Shown here in pieces: positions 34,900 to 46,662 of a stretch of DNA of 64,000 nt. Origin of the DNA: Nemophila menziesii. Lineage: Eukaryota > Streptophyta > Magnoliopsida > Boraginales > Hydrophyllaceae. Location: positions 3,472,001 to 3,536,000 of the forward strand of contig JARWIR010000050.1 of assembly GCA_029959085.1 (NCBI GenBank), in the 5' to 3' direction. A model generated the notes under the pieces. The model saw nothing but the letters and a program-made list of their open reading frames with translations. It did no database searches and was not told the DNA's origin. The position numbers were made by a program, and so were the translations under genes. Each line of letters opens with the position of its first letter. Position 1 is the stretch's first letter.

Positions 34900-36177
34900 A
34901 GAAAAAAGAAAGACTTAGTGGTGAACAAATACGTCCTCCACCACTATTCCCATCCCGAGTAAAATACAAGAACAACGAAAAAGAATTCAAGAAGTTCCTT
35001 GACTTAGTGAGTAACTTAGATATCAACATACCGTTTGTAGAAGCTCTCAACAGAATGCCAATATATATTAAGTTCATGAAGGACATTCTTTCTAACAAAT
35101 GAAGTTTAGAAACTCGGGAGATGATCGGTTTAATAGAGGAGTGTAGTGCTATATGTCAAAGTAAGTTGCCACCAACATTACGAGATCCCAGAAGTTTCAC
35201 AATTCCCATTGCCATTGGCGAAGGATGGACCGGGAAAGATTTATGCGACTAAAGGCGCAAGTATCAATCTCATGCCAAAGTCCCTGTTCGAGAAGCTCAA
35301 CATTGGAGAGGTGGTACCTACTTCATGGGTATTACAAATGACAGAGCGATCCCTCTCCCAACCCGTAGGTAAAATTGAATATGTCTTAGTTAAAGCTGGT
35401 AGTTTTATATTTCCCTGTAATTTTATTATTCTTGATTACGACGCAGATAAGAATGTCCCTATCATCTTGGGTAGACCATTCTTAGCCACGGGACGTACAC
35501 TAATTGATATTGAGAATGGTGAATTAATCATGAGGGTCCAAGACGAACAAGTTAAATTCAATGTCTTTAAGGCTACGAAGTATCCAGATACAAAATATGA
35601 ATGTTTCAAAATAAATGTCATGAGCAAAATTACGCATGAGGTTTTTAATGAGACAAGATTCGATGACACCTTAACAGCAGCCTTAGCACTTGAATCACCG
35701 GATGTATATGACGAGTTAGCTGAAGAAGTGGCTACTCTTGATTCGGATGATGGGAGACCAAAAGCAAGATTTCGAGAACAAATCGAACAGGCAAAAGACA
35801 TTGAACCAATGAAGGAACCATCTATAATATGTCCTCTGGTCCTTGAGGAAAAACCGCTTCCTGCTCATTTGCGGTATGCGTACCTAGGTATGAACAAAAC
35901 TTTGCCTGTTATTATTTCTGCTAACCTTTCACGTCCTCAAGAAGATAAGTTGTTGTGTGTGCTCCGAGCTAACAAAGAGGAAATTGGGTGGACCATTGGT
36001 GACATAAAGGGGATTAGTCCAACCATTTTCCAACACAAAATTATTCTTGAAGACGAAAAGGGGCGGTCTATAGAGGGACAAAAAAGATTTATGCCGAAAA
36101 TGAAGGAGGTGGTGAGGAAAGAGGTGATCAAATTGTTGGATGCGGGTATCATCTTTCCGATCTCGAGTAGTGAGTGA
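34900..36177 (+). pseudogene. Protease and linker of element D; frameshift in active site
   Basis: Codons from about 34915 read P-P-P-L-F-P-S-R-V, I-N-I-P-F-V-E-A-L and E-E-C-S-A-I-C-Q, matching element C. At 35247-35256 the active site C-D-L-G-A-S is broken: it reads C-D-stop in one frame and K-G-A-S in the next, so an extra base lies inside the catalytic motif. The second frame stays open to 36177 with I-I-L-G-R-P-F-L-A-T-G-R and L-P-A-H-L-R-Y-A-Y-L-G, ending F-P-I-S-S-S-E before RT. Confidence 0.85.
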
Positions 36178-37390
36178 GTTAATATAGTGTAGTGTATTCC
36201 AAAGAAATGAGGTATCACTACCATCCTTAATGATAAAAACGAATCAATTCCATCAAGAACGGTTGTGGGTGGAGAGTATGCATGGATTACTGCAAGCTCA
36301 TCAAAGCCACGAAGAAAGATCACTTTTCTTTACCATTTATCGATCAGATTTTGGACAAGCTTATAGGCAGAGAATATTATTACTTCCTTGATGGCTATTC
36401 AGGATATAATTAGATCTGTGTAGATCCCGTTGATCAACACAAAACCACTTTCACTTGTCCGTTTGGAACCTTTGCCTATCAAAGGATGTGGTTTGGGTTA
36501 TGTAATGTACCTGCCACGTTCCAGAGGTGTATGATGCTATATATTGGGACATGATTGACACGTTTTTAGAAGTTTTCATGGATGATATTTCGGTGTTTGG
36601 AGATAGTTTTGACGAGTGCCTTAACAATCTTGAAAAGGTACTCCTGCGTTGTAAAGAAACAGATCTTGTTCTTAATTGGGAAAAATGCCACTTCATGGTT
36701 CGCGAAGGGATTGTGTTGGGACATAAAGTTTCGAGTGCAGAAATGGAGGTAGATCTTGGTTAAGTTGAAGTTATAAAGACCTTAACACCTCTCGTTTTTG
36801 TTAAAGGAGTCAATATTTCTTGGGTCACATAGGATTCTATCGAATATTAACTAAATATTTCTCCAAAATCGCTAAACCTCTTTGTACTTTACTTGAGAAG
36901 GATACTCCCTTCAAATTTGATGACACGTGTCTAGAAGCGTTTTTGGCGATCAAAGTGAAACTCATCTCCACACCAATGGTCATACCTCCAGATTGGAATT
37001 CTCCGTTCGAAATTATGTGCGATGCAAGTGATCATGCCATGGGTTCTATGTTAGCGCAAAGAAAAGAGAAGATCTTCCACACAATATATTATGCAAGTAA
37101 GACCTTTACAGATGCCCAATTAACTATACAGTGACGGAGAAAGAGTTTTTAGCCGTATTATATGCTTTCGATAAGTTTCATTCCAAAATTATTTGGATGA
37201 AAACTATCGTATACACGGATCATTTAGCAATCAAGTACCTTATGGAAAAAAGACGCAAATCCGCATCTTATTAGATGGGTATTATCGCTACACGAATTTG
37301 ACGTAGATATTCAAGACCGAAAAGGGTGCGAGAATAAAGTAGACGATAATTTATCTCCGCTTGAAGGATCTAAGGTGAACAAAGAACCAG
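36178..37390 (+). pseudogene. Reverse transcriptase and RNase H of element D
   Basis: Decayed blocks follow Gypsy RT order: C-I-P-K-K (36195), Y-L-D-G-Y-S-G-Y-like codons near 36390, and F-M-D-D-I-S-V-F-G (36577-36603) with the catalytic pair intact. H-K-V-S-S-A then leads into the RNase H blocks M-C-D-A-S-D-H-A-M-G (37015) and V-Y-T-D-H-L-A-I-K-Y-L (37210). Many stops and shifts separate them. Confidence 0.82.
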
Positions 37391-37559
37391 AATTGCTCAA
37401 AGAGGTATCCCCGATGAACAACTCTTTTTTGTTAAAAACACGTATGTTCCTTGGTATACAGATATAGTTAACCTCATAGTTAGTGGTGTATTCACTTTGG
37501 ATTTCAATCCACAACAACAAAAGCGGTTAAGCCATTGATCAAGACAATTCTTCTAGGAC

Positions 37560-38737
37560 GATCCCTACCTCTTCAAAGTTTGCAGTGACCAAGTCATTAA
37601 AATATGTGTTCATGAGACCGAGACACAGAAAATCATTGCAAGCTTCCATGGATCATAAAATGGTGGCCACTTCAAGAACGATAGAACCACATAAAAAATT
37701 CTTCAATCCTGATTCTAGTGTCCCTCCCTTCACAAAGATTGTCATTGGTACGTCCAGACCATTCAAGGATGCCAATTCACTAGCAACATATAAAAAAGAG
37801 ACGAGATTCCACTCAACAACGTGTTAGAAATAGAAATCTTTGATGTTCGGGTTATATATTTCATGGGACCTTTCGTTGCTTTCCATGGTAATATTTATAT
37901 TCTTCTAGCAGTAGATTATGTGTCAAAATGGGTAGAAGCAGTGGCAACACTAAAGACCGATGCCAAGACAGTTATCTTATTCGTTAATCAAATATCTTTT
38001 CAAGATATGGTACGCCACGTGTTCTCATTAGCGATAAAGGTACCCAATTTATGAATGTTCAGTTGAGAGCTTCCCTTTGTAAGTTGGGGGTGAGACGCTG
38101 CACTTCAACATGTTATCATCCCTAAACTAACGGTCATGCTGAGGTCTCGAATCGAGAGATCAAATCAATCCTAGAAAAGACCGTGAACAAGACGAGGAAG
38201 TTTTGGTCACTAAATCTTGATGATGCTATCTGGCTTACAGAACATCATTTAAAATACTAGTTGGGGCATCTCCATACTGCATGGTCTACAGAAAATCCTG
38301 TCATTTTCATATCGAGATTGAATCATGTGCTTATTGGGCTATTAATGATAAAAATTTGAATGTAAAGCTAGCGAGTAAGCGAAGGATGATGCAGTTGAAC
38401 GAGTTAAATGAGTTCCATTTGCATGCCTATGATAATTCAAGTCTCTATAAAGGAGAAAACAAAAAGATGGAATGATAAATAGTTTCGCACAAAGATGTTC
38501 GAGATAGGACAAAAAGCGCTCCTATACAATTCAAGATTCTCGAATTACCCAGTTAAGCTTAAATACCGTTTGAGAGGAGCATACATTGTTATAAAAATCA
38601 CACCTCATGGCGCTATCGAAAACGAACATCCAATAGAGCAAAGGACCTTCATGATGAATGGTCATCACTTGAAGATAAACCATAACAGTGAGGACTTTGG
38701 ACAGGAGGAGACCATTCATCTCCGAGAAAACGAGTAA
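37560..38737 (+). pseudogene. Integrase of element D, first catalytic residue lost
   Basis: After a decayed zinc region, codons at 37821-38054 read E-I-F-D-V-R-V-I-Y-F-M-G-P, where element C has G-I-D-F-M-G-P. The first catalytic Asp is therefore Tyr. The second block (S-D-K-G-T-Q-F near 38031) and the glutamate block (N-G-H-A-E-V near 38130) survive in other frames. The C-terminal domain at 38495-38737 (F-E-I-G-Q-K-A-L-L-Y-N-S, P-H-G-A-I-E-N) closes it. Confidence 0.82.
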
Positions 38738-38740
38738 CCC

Positions 38741-38796
38741 CAGGTAACACATTGAACTAAACGACACTAAACAAAAGTGATCTTGGGAGGCATCCC
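38741..38796 (+). other. Conserved post-integrase motif of element D
   Basis: Directly after integrase: CAGGTAACACATTGAACTAA, ACGACACTAAAC and TTGGGAGGCATCCC. It matches the same block in elements C, E and F and marks the end of pol. Confidence 0.75.
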
Positions 38797-38814
38797 TTGT
38801 TTAGATTTTTTAGT

Positions 38815-39480
38815 TAAGTGATTTTGTGTATTACTCAATGATTTTGCGTAATACTTAGTGATTTTATGTTAATATGTAGTGATTTTGTGTAATACTCAGT
38901 AAATTTATGTTAATACTTAGTTATTTTGCGTAATACTCATTGATTTTTTACACTCAATGACACTCAGTGATTTTCCATTAATACTCACTGATTTTGTGTT
39001 AATATTAAGTGATTCTAAAAAATACTAAGTGTTTTCAAAAAATACTCAGCAATTTCAAATAATACTTAACAAAATCATTACTTACATAATTCACCAGCAA
39101 AATCATTACTTAGAGAATTCATAAGCAAAATCACTACTTAGAGAAGTCAACAGTAAAATCATTACTTAGAGAATTCACCAGCAAAATCACTAAGTACTTA
39201 GCAAAAAATGTGTTAAGACTAGTTAATGTGTGTGCTCAAAAAGACCACTGAGTAGTCAACAAAGTCAATACGTATAACACAAAATCATTGAGTATAACAC
39301 AAAATCACTGAGTTTTACGCAAAATCACAAAATATTAACATAAAATCACTAAGTATTACACAAAATAATGTGTATTACACAAAATTATGTGTATTACAAA
39401 AAATCATCAAGTATTGACATATAATCACTAAGTATTACACAAAAATCACTGAGTATTACACAAAACCATTGAGTACTCGA
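38815..39480. repeat. Large inverted array of 20-bp repeats
   Basis: The left half (about 38815-39065) is a direct array of TACTCAGTGATTTTGTGTAA-like units. The right half (about 39280-39470) is an array of the reverse complement, TATTACACAAAATCACTGAG-like. The centre (about 39075-39190) holds four 28-bp units with CTTAGAGAATTC and AGCAAAATCA. The whole can fold on itself. It sits just after integrase of element D, where other elements have palindrome clusters. Unit spacing is too even and spacer-free for CRISPR. Confidence 0.85.
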
Positions 39481-40229
39481 GCTTTCTTGAGTTTTCTTCT
39501 TCTCTTTAGGGAGTACTCGTTCAAGAAGCTTTGTCGAAGATCTATGGCGTTAATGGAGATTGATTGAAACTATTCATGGTTGCAAAAATCATGGATTCGA
39601 AAATAGGTTCTCAACGAATGGAGTTTTCGGTAGAGAAAGCTTTAATTAGGGAGTGAAAGATATAAAAAATGGAGAGAGGAGAGAAAACTGCTATAAAAAC
39701 GTTAATAGAGAGAGGAATGAGAAAGAGTAAGTGGGTGTGGGAGATCTATAGTGTTTTGGGTATTTATTTAATATATATAGTGGCTAAAAATCATTTTAAG
39801 GGTATAATGGGTAGTGGGAAAATAGGTTTATAGTGTTGAATCTTATTAGTGTCTATTACTAAGAAGAGTAGATAGGTGAGACGTGGTTGGGTCTCAAGGG
39901 GGGGGGGAGGTCTCCATGACCCGTTGAGTAAAAATCTCAAAAGAAAAAGTACATGTGCTGAAAAAAGAATAACTACTGGTGCAAAGATACCAACTATATT
40001 TGTGAAAAAAGCCAAACTACCCTATTCTCATTCTTTGAATATCCAATCCAATGTCTTTAACAATACCTCCATCACTTACCTGACATTTACTTGACTCCAC
40101 GATGGAATCCGTCCTTGAACTAATTATCCTCAACATAGAAAAACAACACATGACTGTATAATTTAGTCAAATTCCCAATCTTTGGAATGGTTGGTCAATA
40201 CTTCCACCAATATACTATGACTACTTTAT
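39481..40229. other. No gene recognised
   Basis: Purine-rich and then mixed sequence without a credible ORF. It includes a run of 11 G (39898-39908). The left part (39480-39880) may belong to a transposon carrying the inverted array, but I found no terminal repeat or TSD. Confidence 0.45.
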
Positions 40230-41201
40230 CCCTTGAATCACTCAAACGTTGTTCGAGTAAATTCTTGTATTTTTCTTATAAAATTGAGTCAGTTGAAGAT
40301 CAATATCCTTGTGCTCGAAGCCATAAAAAGGGTTCCAAAATATCTGAGGTTCTTCAAGGAGACACTCTCCAAGAAGAACAAATTTGAAGAGTACGAGAAA
40401 TTAGCACCCACCTAATAGGTATTATAACAAGTGCAATGGATGTTGCCACTATAACTGAAACACCAGAAAGGTTTCAACCTTCCATCGAAATTGTTGGTAC
40501 GTTTGATGGGAGAGATTGTGAATCTCATGCTCAAGAGTGTATTTGATGCGTTAGGTATTTGAGAAGCAAAGTCGACCTTCGTCATATTGCAAATGGTGGA
40601 CCGATCATTGACATGCCTGTGGAGACTGATCAAGGATATACGAATACAAGTAGGTAATCTAGTTAAACCTAATGATTCCATGATACTTGATTATAATGCA
40701 GAAATAGACGTCTCTATCATCTTGGACGTCCATTCTTGGCCGCGGGGTGGACAATGATCAATGTTTATGAAGGTGCAATTACCTTGAGTATCAAAGACGA
40801 ATCCTAGACATTCTATTTGTCAGAAAAAGTTAGTAGAAGAAGGTAAAAAATGTATCTTCAAGTGTGGTCAAGAGCTCAACTATGAATACCCCAAGAGAAA
40901 CCACAAGGAAGAAAGACGAATACGAGTTTGGGTAAGGCGACGATGTCTCCTGGAAATCTCTGTATCCTAGGAACAAACCATCACGAAAAAAAAAACTGAA
41001 ATGGATTAGGCTAGTCATAGTCACTAGAGTCGTTTTAGATAAGGTGATCGAAGTACAAGGTAATAAAAATTGCAAGTTCCATTTGGTTGATCCGAGAAAC
41101 CTCTCACGTTGTTAGGGAGGATAAAAAATAAATGGACAACTTGAGGCAACATCGTCGAACTTTTAACGAGGTTAACCAATAGTGCTCGTGGAAGACAACC
41201 C
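40230..41201 (+). pseudogene. Element D': protease remnant fused to integrase end, pol missing
   Basis: Frames read I-N-I-L-V-L-E-A-I and P-K-Y-L-R-F-F-K-E, then L-K-S-V-F-D-A-L-G-I and L-Q-M-V-D-R-S-L-T, then L-D-Y-N-A-E-I-D-V-S-I-I-L. This is the leader and core of an Athila-type protease. Without any RT, RNase H or integrase core it passes to I-E-V-Q-G-N-K-N-C-K-F-H-L-V-D and the post-integrase motif (41165-41201, GAGGTTAACC ... GAAGACAACCC). The same junction type occurs in element F. Frame decay is heavy. Confidence 0.68.
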
Positions 41202-41520
41202 ACATTCAATCGTTTTTATGAAATTTTTCACTCAAATAATGTTTAATATTTTGTAGAGTTTAGGTGAATCAGTGTGTATTATGCATTAGAAAAGTAGGAT
41301 GTTTATTTGATGCACAAGTAATTGTTTAGTCGAGGTTCAAGATTAAATGGAGGGGTAAAACAGAGAAAAATAGCATTCTTGAAAAATTGAAGACCCAATG
41401 GAAATTCTGAGTAGTCAAGTGGAACGAGAGCAGTATTTCTAATAAGAGTGAAGTATAAATTTTGTGTGATTTCATGATGTAGCTGAGGAGCAATGAAGAA
41501 TATGAGGAAATGTGTGTTTT

Positions 41521-41801
41521 AGCTCGGTCGCGCCTCACAAGATCTAGGTCGCAAGCCTGATGCCTCAGACTATCAAGATAAAATTCAAGGTTTGTCTATG
41601 TCGCAACCTACCCTAAAAATCACAAATTTCAGGATCGCGACGCGACCATTCTAGGTCGCGACCTAGAAAGAAATTTCTCTGTTCATTTATTTCGAAATTA
41701 TTCAAGTGCGTAACTCTTCTTTTCTAGGTCGCGAACCTACCTACTCGATAAAAAAACATCAATTCTCTAGGTCGCGACCATAGCTGCTCGAGTTTATACA
41801 A
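41521..41801. repeat. Palindrome cluster CTAGGTCGCGACCTAG in element D'
   Basis: A perfect 16-bp palindrome, CTAGGTCGCGACCTAG, lies at 41651-41666. Partial copies (TAGGTCGC, GGTCGCGA, TCGCGACC) occur near 41543, 41632, 41725 and 41768. It lies after the post-integrase motif, like the array in element C, but the sequence is different. Confidence 0.75.
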
Positions 41802-42233
41802 AATATATTGATTTTTTTTGAAAGGGCATAACTTTGCGTTCATATATCAAAATTCAATTTTTTTCGAGCCTAGACCGCATATATTTACTAGATATATCCA
41901 ATTACGCAAACCAAACCTCAAGAGAAGGTTTTATCAGAATGTTATGGTGAAATCCTTGAAATTTTACACACTACACTATTTTCGAAAATAAACTACGAAT
42001 GCTTGGCTAAGTAATTGGGCGATATATGTATACCGCTGGAAACCTACAGAAGCGTAGTTTCTTAATCTACAAACTGCGACTCATTCAGATGTTTTTTGAA
42101 AACATTTTATCAAAACGGTGAGATGTGACATTAGAAATGAAGGAATTTTCCCAAATTTGCAAGCCCTTTTGGCTCTAAATCGACAAAAAAAACCAACGGA
42201 ACTCCACAAAAATATCAATCGAAACCGCATAGC
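41802..42233 (+). other. Spacer of element D' up to the insertion of element E
   Basis: AT-rich with no credible gene. Near its end is ACCGCATAGCGGC, a short dyad like the GCCGTATAACGGC repeat of element F. Element E inserted right there. Confidence 0.5.
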
Positions 42234-42238
42234 GGCTT

Positions 42239-43711
42239 TGGTGGGGCCAAAGGCAGGATAAATAAGAGAATAATAAAATATAATAAAAGCACACACACCT
42301 ATAAAAATCCACGAGAAACTCTCCGCAAGTGCACAGATTGTTCGCAAGTAATAGTTAAGTAAGAAAAAGTAAGTTCTCAAGGATTTAGGTACTTAACTCA
42401 AACTTGCGTTTAATATAAGCGTAGATGAATTTAGATATTTTGATTAAAAGATAAATTAAGATAAATATATGTTTAGCGCGAATAATTAAATACAATTGTA
42501 AATAAGATAACTTATTGTTACTAGTATGAGCTTATCTTACTACGTCACTATTCTAATTATGAGGATGAATTGAGCATTATATAAGTAGCCGAGATTCTAT
42601 AAGCTTTCTAACTCTCGCCAGGGAAGCTTAGAAGGAAACCCCAACATTACCAAGGGACTTGGTAAGGGGACCTTGCACAGAGATCAGTGATTTAAATCTA
42701 ACCCTATTGACTATCCCGTTAGGAAAGCCTACCAGGATCAATACCGCACACTAGAGGATAACATGGTGTTGTATATAATTAAATACCCCTCAGGGTGACA
42801 ATCAAAATACTAAGAACAATGCTAATGTGATCAAGATTAGGGCAGGAATAAAGGAAACATAAATACAATTATAAAGCCAAGCTTAAAAGTCAATTAAAAT
42901 AACAAAGTAGTATTCTAGGATTTAGAAAAAAAATAACCCGATTAATTCATAAATAAAAATAAAGAATAAAAGCTTAGAAATAAGGTTAATCCAAATTTCT
43001 ACGGCTAATTACATTATTAATAAAGATAGAGAGATAAAGAATTGATCTTGTGATGCTTTTGCTCTTGTTGCTTCCTCTCTAGGTCGACTTGTTCTCTCTA
43101 AGATGATAATATGAAAGATATGAAGACAAGGAAAAGTTTCTAAGGTCACATATTGATATTATATAGGTATTGGATGAAATATCTAAGTCATGGACTAGGT
43201 TTTAGAGTCCTAATCCGACTCAAACTCGTTTTCCTTAAAAGATGGTTGGCCCATAGACTTTGTAAAAATCATAACTCATTCGTTACTGCTCCAAATCTAG
43301 TGATCTTGGTGTAAAAATGACCGAAATTAAAATACCTTTCTATATCTAAAAGTTATCCTTCAAATTCTTGTCAATTTTATAAAGCATCGAAAACACTACA
43401 CATCTTCACAGTTGGACATCAACTTTTAGCACCTTTTGCACTTTCCTAAAACCAATTTCTTTCCTTTTAAGTCTTGATTTTGTCTTGGATATTCATTCCT
43501 CAACTCCGTATCATTTATTTGGAATCTAATATAATCATTGTACCTAAGAGATTAACATTGAACAAAAAAGTTATACAAAAAATGCTCTAAAAGTAACAAA
43601 CCTCCAAAACAATGCAAGAATTGAGAAACTAGCCATTAATGGGGAAAAACCTAATCTACACCTAAAATTGTGTCCCATGAATATTATTTTATCACAAATA
43701 TGGAGACATTA
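42239..43711 (-). mobile_element. 3' LTR of element E
   Basis: It begins TGGTGGGGCC and ends GGAGACATTA in plus orientation. The inner end copy near 43668 (TTGTGTCCC) has lost two bases, so the usual 46-bp spacing is 44 here. It carries the shared LTR core near 42640-42790. Confidence 0.88.
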
Positions 43712-45115
43712 AGACTCCACATCAAAGTTGTGTCATCCCAAACAATAAGAAATAAGTACATATGGAAGTCTCTATATATATATATCAGCTTAGTCAAGTA
43801 AGCATGTGGAGAGGAAGAATGTAAAGAATAATCCTAAAGAAATTACTTAGCAAATTTCATGTAATAATATTTACAAACTAAATCATATATATACACTTAT
43901 TATACAAACAATCAACATGGTTTAATTTCAAGATTAGATTAGTTTTGCAGTGCACGAAGGATAAGTCTTTCACTTAGTTCGATGTGGAGGCTATATAGTG
44001 TTCACCGATCTTACCTTAGTCTCCAATGATCCATCTAAATACTCTATATTGGTTCAATTTCTCCAATATCACATAGTTAAGAATCATAAGGTCTTTAAGG
44101 TTGTAATGTTAGGCTTAAGGATGGTATGATCGTATATTTGGATAATGTAGTTTGGGTTTTGATGCACTTAATTCGCATCCCAAATAACCAATATAAAGCA
44201 TCAAGATGATCACATAAATATTCCACTTTTCCAGTCCATATCATATAATCTTTTTCATATCAATTTTCTTTTGCACATTAGATATAACTCTCTTTTTGAT
44301 GTGAGATGTCATGCTACTTATTTCAACACATTCTTTACTTTTCAATACTTTTTCTTTTACTTTGGCAAAGGGTTACAAGATAAACAAGTGAATCAGTAAA
44401 AGCACAATTACATAATCTCAAAAACCCATCCCAAGGGTTTCCCATAATCGTATCCTATAACCCCAAACTCAAGCTCTAAAACGACTGTCTTCGCATTGCA
44501 ATCCGAGTGCGGGTTATATGGAAAACTCATATCATCTAAAGGGTATGGCTTGTATTGTGGTAAATAAAAGGATTTAGAAAGGCTAGAAGGGGCTGAGATG
44601 GATAATAACTCAATTAAATTTGGACAACAAGCTAAAAGTCAACAAAGGATTAACAAAGAACAACTTTAATCACTTTCTAAACTATGCAATTTCGTTACTT
44701 TCTCACCTATAGCACATTCATTAAATGGTGTTATTTAACTAGATCGGATATCATGGCCTACACACCTTCAAGGTTCCCTAAGATCAAACTTACTTGTACT
44801 GAATTGCTCACTAATCCTTTCTTTACTCCAATATGTGTTTTCATGTTTATATTTAAAGCATATAAAAACTAGTTCATAAACAAATCACTTCTATCATTAA
44901 CTCACTAAAGTTTATGCTTTACGCCATTAAATACATTCTACATCTAATTATATCTCTTAAATTTTTTAATTTTACCTAAAAAGAAATAAATCACGATAAA
45001 TGGAGATAAGGACAACGAATCCCAACAGTACCAACTCAAAAACGAGACGGGTCCCCATGACTCAAAACAGACTCAATAAAAATTTAAAACTAACACATAT
45101 ATTGCAAGTACATAA
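43712..45115 (-). other. 3' noncoding region of element E
   Basis: It shares blocks with 23126-23900 of element C: CCCCAAACTCAAGCTC (44461-44476), GTGCGGGTTATATGG (44507-44521) and a decayed hairpin (45044-45063, GAGACGGGT / CATGACTC). No ORF is credible. Confidence 0.65.
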
Positions 45116-45829
45116 ATGTTAGGGAAGAAAGAGAACATACTCTCGAGAGTATTGCCTCTCTTGATAAATACCCAAAATATGGTGTGGTGCTTCTCTTGTA
45201 TGTATGCTTCTCGTATTACCAATATTCACATTCACTTACCTCCTAATGTGCTCCATCCAAATAAATCATCCAGCTCTAGAAACCTTTTGTTCTTACCTTC
45301 TCCAGTTTCTTTCTTGAAAACACTCCCCTCTGAAGGTGCGCTTCTTGATCTCACCCAATACCTTGATTTGATTCTTCTCCATCTCCATAACACTAGATAG
45401 TGTCCATGTTCTTTTTTATCTCTTTTGACCTCCAACTCATAGGTTTAAACACTCTTGAACTAAATTTTTATTATAGGTAGTTAAATTGTTATTTGGGTTA
45501 GGAAGAGTGTAGGGATGATGATTCTTTATGTGGGTATGATGGAACCTTCCTTGGATGATATGGGTTTAAGAAAATTTGGAAAAAAGATTTTGGAAAATTT
45601 TGGAGTTTGATTCTTAATTTCTAGGTGTTTTGGAATGATTTGGGTGGGTAAAATTTGTTTGTAGGAGTGTAAGGATGAATTTGGATATGAAATTGTGGTG
45701 ATTTTGTGTTGTTTTGATATGAGGTGAAGGTTTTGTGAAGCTTTAATGGAGTTAGGGTGTCTTGGGGAAGAATAAGGCTTAAGGAATAAGAGTTGTATAT
45801 GTTATAAACTTTTTCTTCTTGAGCTGATT
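45116..45829 (-). other. Possible remnant of env-position region in element E
   Basis: By position this is where element C has its env-position ORF. Short open frames exist on both strands (45116-45400 plus, 45232-45435 minus), but I could not match either to the domain in C or F. I give no function. Confidence 0.3.
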
Positions 45830-46450
45830 GTGTATTGCACCCGTATACTGGTCAGTGGACTGGTATGCTGCTTCTTGCTTCGCAAATATTGTGACTTTGA
45901 ACAGTGCCCTATACCGTCGCGACCCTTGTTGACTCACCGGTATGTCGTATGCCAATTAAAATATTTTTACTTAGTGACTTGCAACGGTAGCGACCCTTTA
46001 TCGCGAGTTTCAACACGGTATGGGACCGGTAAGCTGCTCAATGTTTTGGTATACCTATCAAATTCAATTTTTCTGGCCTCGAACCGTGGTGCATACCGTC
46101 ATGACCCATCGCGAATTGTTAAATTTTCCAGTTTTTTTGACATGCCTCTGTTCTAGGCTAATTTTAGCTTTATTCATCCATTATTAGGAAACGTGACCCG
46201 AACGAACGTTGTAGGCAATTTCCTAGGATATTCGTGGACTCCTGAATAACTGAATTCCGATTTTGTGTGCAAAATCTAGTTGGCCATTCAAATGCAGATG
46301 GTACGAAGTTCGTGAATTGCTGGTGTTGTTATGGACCGGCATACCGCCTGTATGAGTTACATAACACTCGAGTCTCATCCAAAACCTTATTTTTCCATAC
46401 CGTCATGACGGTTATGACATGGCGTACCACCCCTAGGGCAGGTATATTGT
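45830..46450. repeat. Spacer repeats with ATACCGTCGCGACC-like dyads in element E
   Basis: ATACCGTCGCGACCC (45912) recurs in changed form near 45986, 46092 and 46399 (ATACCGTCATGACGG), with GGTATG and GCATACCG pieces between. GTCGCGACC is shared with the D' cluster and GGTATACCG-type pieces with element F. It has the same place in the element as the arrays of C, D' and F. Confidence 0.65.
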
Positions 46451-46601
46451 TGGGAAGAACTGGGGGCATGAAATTCTTCATAAAACTCACCTAAAACTCA
46501 TCTTTTGCATTACCTACACATCAAAAACAACTTCTACCTTCCTCATTACTGCAATATTTATTGAAAACAACTAAATTAGACATAAAAACATAAAAAATTG
46601 C

Positions 46602-46661
46602 GGGTTGTCTCTCGGAAAGCATTTTTGTTTAACTTTGTTTAAAGTTGAACATGTTACCTCG
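46602..46661 (-). other. Conserved post-integrase motif of element E
   Basis: The minus strand reads GAGGTAACATGTTCAACTTT, then AAGTTAAACAAAAATGC and GAGAGACAACCC. The motif persists although integrase itself is gone. Confidence 0.75.
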
Positions 46662-46662
46662 A

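Noticed and set aside
38815..39480. CRISPR array
   Set aside because: Repeats occur in both orientations, no unique spacers of constant length, and the context is a plant retrotransposon.
45116..45400. Host gene in the plus-strand ORF of 94 codons
   Set aside because: It lies in the middle of element E between its spacer and 3' noncoding blocks and shows no domain.
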